From NCBI RefSeq assembly GCF_014649335.1, contig NZ_BMSV01000002.1, positions 434,001 through 498,000 on the forward strand: DNA of 64,000 nucleotides, given 5' to 3'. The notes beneath the pieces were generated by a model. It searched no databases. It was not told the DNA's origin and was given only the letters and a program-made list of their open reading frames with translations. The DNA is from Streptomyces roseolilacinus (GTDB lineage Bacteria > Actinomycetota > Actinomycetes > Streptomycetales > Streptomycetaceae). How positions within the stretch are numbered: the stretch's first letter is position 1; the number at the start of each line of letters is the position of its first letter. Position numbers and translations under genes: made by a program. Shown one piece after another: positions 57,820 through 64,000 of the stretch.

Positions 57820-58134
57820 CTGTGCTCCCTGCGCTCTGCCGTCACCTGCCGCTGTCCGCCCGCCCACCTGCCGTCATGCCGGGCACGCCCGGTCCGTGTC
57901 CGGCCGCTGCCCGGCAGCCCGGCCGTGAGCCCTTCCGTGTGCGGGCACGGACTACGCGTGCCCCCTGAGTCCGAGGACATCCGTGGATCCGGCGGGCAAT
58001 CCCGAACCGGCGGAGCCGGGCCCCGCCGCACGGCCGCCCGGACCCGGGCGATGGGGACACTCTGCCGGACGACGGGAAAACGTCATGATTCGGTGGAATG
58101 CAGCAGAAGGACTGTAACGGGTAAGGGAGGTGGC

Positions 58135-58887
58135 ATGCCTGACATTCTGGAAGCCGGCGCATGGGGTCTGGTGGCCGGTTCCGCGCTGCTGCTGGGCGCG
58201 GCGATCGGATACGGACTGCGAGTGCCCCGGTGGCTCGTCGCGTCGGTGATGGCGTTCGGCGCGGGCGTACTGCTGTCGGCGGTGTCGTTCGAGCTGGTCG
58301 CCGAGGCGTACGACGAGGGCGGCCTGGCTCCCGCGGTGATCGGCACCGTGGGAGGAGCCGTCGCCTACACGGCGGGCAACGCCTGGCTGGCGCGGCGCGG
58401 GGCGCGCCACCGCAAGCGCAGCGGCCACCGCATACAGCCGTCGGAGGAGCAGCAGGCCGGTTCCGGGACGGCCCTGGCCCTGGGCGCGTTGCTGGACGGC
58501 GTACCGGAGTCCGCGGTCATCGGGATGAGCCTGCTCCAAGGGGGCGCGGTCAGCCTGGTGACGGTGGTCGCCGTGTTCCTCAGCAACGTGCCCGAAGGGC
58601 TGTCCAGTTCGGCGGGCATGAGGCGGGCGGGCCGCGGCAGGGCCTACGTGTTCGGCGTGTGGGGGACGATCGCGCTGGCCGGCACGGTGGCGGCGGTGCT
58701 CGGGTACGCGGTGGCGGGCGCCCTGCCGGTGGCGGCCGTGGCGGCGGTGACCGCGGTGGCGGCCGGGGCCATCCTGGCGATGATCGCCGACACCATGATC
58801 CCGGAGGCGTTCGAGGACACGCACCTCGCCATGGGCCTGATCACGGTGTGCGGCTTCCTCGTGTCGTTCTCCCTCTCCCACGCCTGA
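58135..58887 (+). CDS. ZIP-family metal transporter
   Basis: A 250-residue membrane protein with about 7-8 hydrophobic helices. The ZIP metal-binding helices are LALGALLDGVPESAVIG and VFLSNVPEGLSSSAGM; the usual His in the first (HxxPE) is Asp-Gly-Val-Pro-Glu here. A charged, histidine-containing loop (ARHRKRSGHR, ~88-98) precedes them. It probably moves Zn or another divalent ion. A strong ggagg site precedes the ATG. Confidence 0.9.
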   Translation: MPDILEAGAWGLVAGSALLLGAAIGYGLRVPRWLVASVMAFGAGVLLSAVSFELVAEAYDEGGLAPAVIGTVGGAVAYTAGNAWLARRGARHRKRSGHRIQPSEEQQAGSGTALALGALLDGVPESAVIGMSLLQGGAVSLVTVVAVFLSNVPEGLSSSAGMRRAGRGRAYVFGVWGTIALAGTVAAVLGYAVAGALPVAAVAAVTAVAAGAILAMIADTMIPEAFEDTHLAMGLITVCGFLVSFSLSHA

Positions 58888-58997
58888 GCCCCCGCGGCCG
58901 CGAAGGGCCTCCCCCCGTCCGGGCGTCGCGCCGACCGGCCGCGGAAGCGCCCGCATATTCGATCGCCCGTGCGGATCTCCTCGGACACAATCGGCGC

Positions 58998-59760
58998 ATG
59001 CCGACCACCGCGGAGCGGCTGCTCTCCGCACTCGAACCCCTGCTGTTCCCCGCCCGCCTCTCCCTCACCGCGACGTCCGCCCGCCGGCTGGCGGACGGCG
59101 GGCACCTCACGGCGCTGCTCACCGACCTGGACGCGCGCGGGCCGTACGAACGGCGGCTCGCGGCGCTGGCGGCCTCCGTCGGACGGGACGCCGGCTTCCT
59201 CGCGGAGCGGCTGGCCGACCCCGACCCGGTCGTCGCGGGGTACGCCCTGCGCGCCGCCCGGGTCCTGCCGGTACCGGACGAGGCGGTGGAGGTGGCGTAC
59301 GACGACGCGCCGGAGGCCCTGCGGCGCCGGCTGGCACGCCTGCTCGCCTTCCGGCGGCCGTACCGCGCTCGCCGAACGCCTGGTGGTGCGGCTGCGCGCG
59401 GAGTGGGGCGACACCGAGGCCGCGCGGCTGCTGCCGGCCTGCTCCACCCCCTTCGTGTCCCGGTGGCTGCCCGGACTCGTGCACGCCGTCGACGACTGGA
59501 GGCGGCTCGCACGCCGGCATCCCGATCCGGTGCTGGACCACGCCGAAGCCGCCTTGGCCGACCGCGCCGACGGGCAGCAGCGGGAGGACTGGTGGCGCCT
59601 CCACGCCACGACGGTCGCGGCGCTCGCGCGGCCGCGCCCCGAGCGGGCGCGCGGACGGGGCCGGCCGGTACCCCGGGGGGACCGGCCGGCCGGGTGCACG
59701 GTGGCGCCGGGCGGGGGAGCGGCCCGCCGGGGGCGCCACCGCGCACCGGTCGGGTCAGGC
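58998..59760 (+). pseudogene. Frameshifted, truncated repeat-type protein gene
   Basis: From ATG 58998 the frame reads as a helical repeat protein (ERLLSALEPLLFPARLSL, then RDAGFLAERLADPDPVVAGY and LRRRLARLLAFRR). At about 59360 protein-like sequence moves to the +1 frame (TALAERLVVRLRAEWG, CSTPFVSRWLPGLVHAVDDW, DPVLDHAEAALADRADG). The second frame soon becomes Arg/Gly-rich and runs into the esterase gene. The pattern resembles the N-terminus of large HEAT-repeat-like actinobacterial proteins. I infer a one-base frameshift plus loss of the C-terminal part. Confidence 0.6.
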
Positions 59761-59762
59761 CG

Positions 59763-61310
59763 TCAGGAGGCGGGTCGGTCCCACAGGTCGCACCGGTGGT
59801 CCCGGGGGAAGGTGACCCCCGAGGTGATCGCCTCGGGGGCGAGTGTCTGCACCTTCGGGAAGGGCTTCCAGCGCGGCGCGTTCACGGCGTGGGGGACGCC
59901 GGTCCTGGCGAAGCCGGTCCAGTAGTCGAGCATCCTGTCCGACAGGGCGCGCTGGGCGGGGGGCCCCGCGACGCCGCCGAAGACGTACCGGATCTCCGAC
60001 CCGTGCGGGGCGCCGATCGGGAAGCCGATCGGCAGGTTCAGGTGGTCCATGGCGTGGCGGTCCGCGAACTCGTACTGGTAGGACGGGGTGTGTTCGGCCA
60101 TCAGGCCCGCGGTGCGGGACTGGGGGCAGGCGAACTGGGAGTCCGTGAGGATCGCGCCCAGGGCCTCCGCGGGCGTCCCGTGGTCCGTCAGCGGGTAGCG
60201 GGTCAGGATCTCGTCGGCCCGTTCGCCGTGGAGCGCGCGGACCGCGACCGGGTAGTCCGCGGCGGTGAGCTGCCGGCCGGCCAGGTCGTAGGTGGTCGCC
60301 ACGGTGAGCCGGCCCTCGTCGGCGGTGGTGCCCTGGAGGACGGGGACCCGGTGGAACCGCCCGCTCTCCAGCGCGTCCGGCACCTGCAGCGGGAGGACCC
60401 TGCCGTCGACGTTGGGGGTCCAGCGGGTGGTGGGGCCGGTCGAGGCGGTGAGCAGCTCGTCGGCGGTCTTCGCGCGCAGACAGGCGACGTCCGCGCAGCC
60501 CAGGGAGTCCGCCCAGGTCCGGCCGCGGTTCTGCTGCGAGGCGTGGGTGGGCAGGGGGAACCCGCAGCCGGACTGGGCGATGGCCCGGTCGAACAGGCCG
60601 GTCGTGCGGGGCGAGACCAGGTGGTGGCAGACGCTGCCGCCTCCCGCCGACTCGCCGAAGACCGTCACGTTGCCGGGGTCGCCGCCGAACGCCGCGATGT
60701 TGTCGTGCACCCAGCGCAGGGCGGCCTGCTGGTCGAGCAGCCCGTAGTTGCCGGAGAGCCCCTGCGGTGACTCCTGGGCCAGGTCCGGGTGGGCGAGGTA
60801 GCCGAACGCGCCGAGCCGGTAGTTGAGGGTGACGACGACCACGTCGCCCCGGGAGGCCAGGGTGCCGCCGTCGTAGAACGCGCCGGAGCCGACGGTGAAG
60901 CCGCCACCGTGGATCCACACCATCACCGGCCGCCTCTGGAGGGACCGCTGCGCGGGTGTGTGGACGTTCAGGTACAGGCAGTCCTCGCTCGGCGTGCCGG
61001 GTCCCGCGAGGTTGCCCCAGGGACTGGACCGGACGTGCTGCACGCAGGGGTTGCCCGGGGTGCCGGCGTCCCGGACGCCCGGCCGGCGCGCGGGCGGGGA
61101 CGGCGGCTTCCACCGCAGGGTCCCGACCGGTGGTGCGGCGTACGGGAGGCCGAGGAAGGAGTGGGCGGTCCCACTCGTCTTCCCCCGTACCTGCCCGTAC
61201 CGGGTCGTGACGGTCGGGCCCTCGGCCGCCGCGGCGGGAACGAAGGCCGTTGCGGCGACCGACAGCAGCAGGGCGCCCGTCAACACCCCTGCTTGTCGAG
61301 TCCGTGACAT
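59763..61310 (-). CDS. Secreted type-B carboxylesterase/lipase
   Basis: A 515-residue extracellular esterase. Signal peptide ~1-29 (LTGALLLSVAATAFVPAAAA). Conserved points: SEDCLYLNVHTPA, oxyanion HGGGFTVGSG, nucleophile FGESAGGGSV, the acid region TTADEGRL, and the catalytic histidine in APHGSEIRYVFGG. It hydrolyses carboxylic esters outside the cell. The ATG at 61310 starts a standard signal peptide. A second, cytosolic-looking esterase lies upstream on the same strand; the two are only modestly similar. Confidence 0.93.
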   Translation of the reverse strand: MSRTRQAGVLTGALLLSVAATAFVPAAAAEGPTVTTRYGQVRGKTSGTAHSFLGLPYAAPPVGTLRWKPPSPPARRPGVRDAGTPGNPCVQHVRSSPWGNLAGPGTPSEDCLYLNVHTPAQRSLQRRPVMVWIHGGGFTVGSGAFYDGGTLASRGDVVVVTLNYRLGAFGYLAHPDLAQESPQGLSGNYGLLDQQAALRWVHDNIAAFGGDPGNVTVFGESAGGGSVCHHLVSPRTTGLFDRAIAQSGCGFPLPTHASQQNRGRTWADSLGCADVACLRAKTADELLTASTGPTTRWTPNVDGRVLPLQVPDALESGRFHRVPVLQGTTADEGRLTVATTYDLAGRQLTAADYPVAVRALHGERADEILTRYPLTDHGTPAEALGAILTDSQFACPQSRTAGLMAEHTPSYQYEFADRHAMDHLNLPIGFPIGAPHGSEIRYVFGGVAGPPAQRALSDRMLDYWTGFARTGVPHAVNAPRWKPFPKVQTLAPEAITSGVTFPRDHRCDLWDRPAS

Positions 61311-61501
61311 TAATCGACGGCTTTCCGCCGAGCACCTTCTGGGCGGACCGGACATCGGCACCTCCGTACGGAAGGACAACGGTCCACGAAGTCTGGTCCG
61401 CGGACGGACGCCCGGAATCGCGTAAACCACCGGCCTTGTCCGGCGCGGGCGCCCGCGCCCGCGCCGGGCGCGCACCTGCGGCGGTGAGTCCTTCGACCGG
61501 T

Positions 61502-63007
61502 TCACGGACGCAGGACGGGAAAGTCGACCCCGGCCCACAGGGCGCGGTCAGCGGTGGGCGGCCGTCCGTCGGTGGGGCTGTCGCCGGTGTCCCACGTCCT
61601 GACCGGGCCGGAGGAGCCGTCCAGTGGGGGCCAGCCCGGGTCCCCGGTGGCGGCGAAGTCGGCCCAGGCACGGACCATGCGGCGTGCCAGTGCGTGGTCC
61701 GCGGGGGTGGGCGCGCCGCCGATGAGGAAGGCCAGGCGCTCGTCGTCCAGGTTGCCGAAGGCGAAGGGGACGTCCGCGCAGTGCCAGGCCCGTACGAGCC
61801 CGTCCGGGCCGCTGCGCCGGCGGTCGAAGCGCGACAGGAAAGCCCGGCCGCCGGCTCGGGCGTGGCGCTCGGCGAGCCGGTTGCCGTACTCGCCGAACAC
61901 CAGGTCGCCGAAGACGGCGAGGTAGACGTCGAGCACCGGGGCGTGGGGCATCGCGGCGCGGTAGCCGGCCACCAGGCCGTCGGGGAGGCCGAAGTCCTGC
62001 GCGAACAGGGCGAGTCGGCCCTCGGTGGTGATCTTCGCGCTGCTGCCGACGGCGTCGAGCAGCCAGTACTCCTCCGTGGTGTGGCAGACCAGCAGGTCCA
62101 CTCCCCGGGTCGTACCGGCGTCCATTCCCGTGAGGGGGTCGGTGGGCAGGACGTCACCGTCGAGGACGGGGGCGTAGAGCGAGGGGTCGTAGTGGCGGGA
62201 CCCGGAGGCGGGGTCACGCCGGTAGCCGTCGACCACGCGGTCGGAGGCGGCGACCAGCGCCTGGGGGGACGCGGAGGCCAGGCCCTCGGGCGTGGCGGGG
62301 CGGCCCGCCGCCGCGGCGACCTCGCGGGTGGTCGCCTCGGCGATGTCGCGCGTGTGGCAGGGACTGGCGGGGCTGTGGGCGATGGCGCGGTGGAACAGAC
62401 CGCGGGCGCGGTCCATCACCATCAGGCAGGCGACCGAGGCGGCCCCGGAGGAGTGGCCGGCGACCGTGACGTTGTCGGGGTCGCCCCCGAAGGCGGCGAT
62501 GTTCCCCCGTACCCAGCGCAGGGCCGCGACCAGGTCGAGCAGGCCCCGGTTGTCCGGGTGGGCCGTCCCTCCGCCGCCCGGGACACGGCCGAAGCCCTCG
62601 AAGCCGATCCGGTGGTTGAGGGTGACCACGACCAGACCGGCGTGGGCCAGCGCGGTGCCGTCGAAGTCGGGCTGGGCCGAGGAGCCGAAGGTGTAGGCGC
62701 CGCCGTGGATCCAGACCAGGACGGGCAGGCGGCCGCCGCCGGGGGACGGGGTCCAGACGTTGACGGTGAGGACGTCCTCGTCGCCGGGGGACCACACGGG
62801 CGCACCGGGCAGTCGCGCCGACTGGGGCGCGATCGGGCCGAAGGCCGTACCGTCCCGCACCCCGGTCCACGCCGCTGCGGGGAGGGGCGCGCGAAACCGG
62901 TTGGCGCCGAACGGCGGGGCGGCGTAGGGGATGCCGAGGACGGCGACGACGTCGGCGGAGGCCCGAAAGCCCCGAACCGAACCGTTGTCCGTCGTGAAGA
63001 CGTCCAT
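61502..63007 (-). CDS. Type-B carboxylesterase/lipase, no signal peptide
   Basis: A 501-residue protein of the same family. It has LGIPYAAPPFG, VLTVNVWTPS, oxyanion HGGAYTFGSSAQ, nucleophile AGHSSGAASV, and a histidine in the VRAWHCADVPFAFG region. There is no signal peptide, so it is intracellular. The acid residue lies near CHTTEEYW. It precedes the secreted esterase on the same strand by ~190 bp, so the two may share a transcript. Confidence 0.92.
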   Translation of the reverse strand: MDVFTTDNGSVRGFRASADVVAVLGIPYAAPPFGANRFRAPLPAAAWTGVRDGTAFGPIAPQSARLPGAPVWSPGDEDVLTVNVWTPSPGGGRLPVLVWIHGGAYTFGSSAQPDFDGTALAHAGLVVVTLNHRIGFEGFGRVPGGGGTAHPDNRGLLDLVAALRWVRGNIAAFGGDPDNVTVAGHSSGAASVACLMVMDRARGLFHRAIAHSPASPCHTRDIAEATTREVAAAAGRPATPEGLASASPQALVAASDRVVDGYRRDPASGSRHYDPSLYAPVLDGDVLPTDPLTGMDAGTTRGVDLLVCHTTEEYWLLDAVGSSAKITTEGRLALFAQDFGLPDGLVAGYRAAMPHAPVLDVYLAVFGDLVFGEYGNRLAERHARAGGRAFLSRFDRRRSGPDGLVRAWHCADVPFAFGNLDDERLAFLIGGAPTPADHALARRMVRAWADFAATGDPGWPPLDGSSGPVRTWDTGDSPTDGRPPTADRALWAGVDFPVLRP

Positions 63008-63474
63008 GGGAACTGCCTCTCGCTGTGCGCCGGATCGCCGGGGAAGGCGAGGCCTCAGCTTCGCACCACCCGGCTCGCCGGGACCAACGCCTGGATCACG
63101 GCGATTGACGCGCCGGTGATGTCAATTCCCGCCGTGGCGCGCAGCGGGGGCGGCCCTCCGCCCGCCGCACCCGCCCTGGTGACCACGAACCCCGGGCGGG
63201 CGCGCCCCCCGCAACCTCCCCGCCCACACCATCGCCCCCCACCGGCCCGCGCTCCTCACGTCCACCGCCCCGCCCCCACCGGCCTACGCTCTCCGTGCCC
63301 ACCGGTCCATCTCGGCCGCGGCGCCTCCCGGCGGCCCACGGTCTGACCGTTGCCGGAGACGGCCCCTGGTCACCTCCGTCCGACGGCAGAGGGTGCGCCG
63401 GTCCGCTCGCCGCGGGGCGGCGCGCCCGGTCGTACCCCTTGACGGGCCCCTGCGGCCAGGCTTGAATCCTCCTG

Positions 63475-63490
63475 AAAGGTCCAGACCAAT
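63475..63490 (+). promoter_or_regulatory. Candidate DasR-responsive element (dre)
   Basis: AAAGGTCCAGACCAAT matches the dre consensus ACTGGTCTAGACCAGT, as I remember it, at 12 of 16 positions, including the full GGTC-AGACC core. It lies about 70-85 bp upstream of a secreted chitinase-like gene. DasR represses chitin genes until N-acetylglucosamine-derived phosphates release it. Confidence 0.7.
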
Positions 63491-63521
63491 TTCTTGGCAT
63501 GTGCACGCCAAAAATTGGTCT
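63483..63521. repeat. 39-bp nested palindrome in the chitinase-like promoter
   Basis: Outer arms AGACCAATTT (63483-63492) and AAATTGGTCT (63512-63521) pair perfectly. Inner arms TTGGC (63494-63498) and GCCAA (63507-63511) and a central GTGCAC (63501-63506) continue the symmetry. The left outer arm overlaps the dre-like site. The right arm is a second half-site. Confidence 0.85.
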
Positions 63522-63558
63522 CGTCACCCCTGCCACCCCCACCCCACCCGGAGGCCAC

Positions 63559-64000
63559 GTGCGTACCCGAAACCGGCTGCTCGCCGGCCTGAACGCGCTC
63601 TTACTCGCCGGCTTGGGCGCGCTGACCACGCCGAGCCCGGCGCACGCCGCCAACCTGCTGTCCAACCCCGGCTTCGAGTCCGGCACCCTGTCCGGCTGGT
63701 CCTGCTCCGGCGGCACCGGCTCGGTGGTCGGCAGCCCCGTGCGCAGCGGCACCAAGGCACTCGCGGGCGCCGCGACCGCCGGCGACACCGCCCGGTGTGC
63801 CCAGCGGGTCCCCGTCCAGCCGAACACCACCTACAGCCTGTCCGGCTGGGTGCGCGGCTCCTACGTCCACCTGGGGGTGACCGGTGGCGCGTCCACCTGG
63901 ACGTCCTCCGCCTCCGACTACACCAGGCTGACCGTCTCGTTCACCACCGGCGCCACCCAGACCAGCGCCGAGGTCTACCTGCACGGCTGGTACGGCCAGG
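63559..64000 (+). CDS. Secreted chitinase-like protein, N-terminal part only (runs off the window)
   Basis: 147 codons are visible from GTG 63559, without a stop. A signal peptide (MRTRNRLLAGLNAL start, cleavage near SPAHAAN, residue ~33) is followed by a carbohydrate-binding jelly-roll module (NLLSNPGFESGTLSGWSC, then YSLSGWVRG and VYLHGWYGQ). This N-terminal layout is typical of Streptomyces GH18 chitinases, but the catalytic domain is outside the window. Codon 15 is TTA (63601-63603). A gagg ribosome site and a dre-like operator lie upstream. Confidence 0.75.
   Translation, partial: MRTRNRLLAGLNALLLAGLGALTTPSPAHAANLLSNPGFESGTLSGWSCSGGTGSVVGSPVRSGTKALAGAATAGDTARCAQRVPVQPNTTYSLSGWVRGSYVHLGVTGGASTWTSSASDYTRLTVSFTTGATQTSAEVYLHGWYGQ

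Larger units (their letters stand above)
63008..63558. promoter_or_regulatory. Divergent region between esterase and chitinase-like gene
   Basis: 551 bp. The first ~400 bp are GC-rich and gene-free. The right-hand ~110 bp are AT-richer and contain a DasR-type site plus nested inverted repeats, listed separately. Confidence 0.6.

Overview
High-GC actinobacterial chromosome, almost certainly Streptomyces. The base composition, GTG starts, 4-base stop/start overlaps and many SpoIIE-type phosphatases all fit. The 42-residue precursor at 11796 is nearly identical to what I remember of the SapB precursor RamS of Streptomyces coelicolor. I see no rRNA, tRNA, CRISPR array, transposase or phage genes, so the window reads as ordinary chromosome with an accessory flavour.

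Layout. 1-9 kb: small metabolic and regulatory genes (P-loop kinases, pirin, two regulators, a secreted HNH-like protein with altered catalytic residues, an MFS transporter). 9.2-16.4 kb: complete SapB lanthipeptide cluster, ramC-ramS-ramA-ramB with convergent ramR. 17-26.4 kb: a MarR regulator, then a large signalling block made of a soluble poly-HAMP hybrid histidine kinase overlapping an ANTAR/PAS/SpoIIE phosphatase, followed by a second PP2C-like protein. 26.8-27.6 kb: two paralogous small secreted proteins of unknown function. 27.8-30.8 kb: a secreted GH13 amylase with two starch-binding modules. 31-36.6 kb: DUF4230, F420-dependent PPOX, CbiZ, a P450-ferredoxin pair facing a TetR regulator, and an AraC-glyoxalase pair.

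36.6-41 kb: a compact partner-switching module. STAS and kinase-type ATPase genes face away from a SpoIIE phosphatase, a B12-binding sensor with a CarH-like W-x9-EH motif, and a second STAS protein, these last three joined by ATGA overlaps. I consider this the most interesting system in the window. 42-54 kb: an F420/LLM oxidoreductase, a permease, SRPBCC, a frameshifted flavodoxin relic, an HU-like protein, a haloacetate-dehalogenase-like hydrolase, two tiny coupled zinc-ribbon proteins, a hydrolase/membrane pair, a RelE-like ORF and a membrane/HTH pair. 54-64 kb: MerR facing a SulP transporter across a 24-bp palindrome, a Ser/Thr kinase, a ZIP transporter, a frameshifted repeat-type gene, two type-B carboxylesterases and the start of a chitinase-like secreted gene behind a DasR-type site.

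How it fits together. Much of the window concerns morphology, stress signalling and extracellular polymer use: SapB for aerial growth, secreted surface-type proteins, amylase, a chitinase-like enzyme and sigma-factor partner switching. Five genes (ramR, the P450, the 47.2-kb hydrolase, a 42-residue zinc ribbon and the chitinase-like gene) carry a TTA leucine codon, which in Streptomyces implies dependence on the bldA tRNA. All identifications were made by reading motifs; no database search was run.
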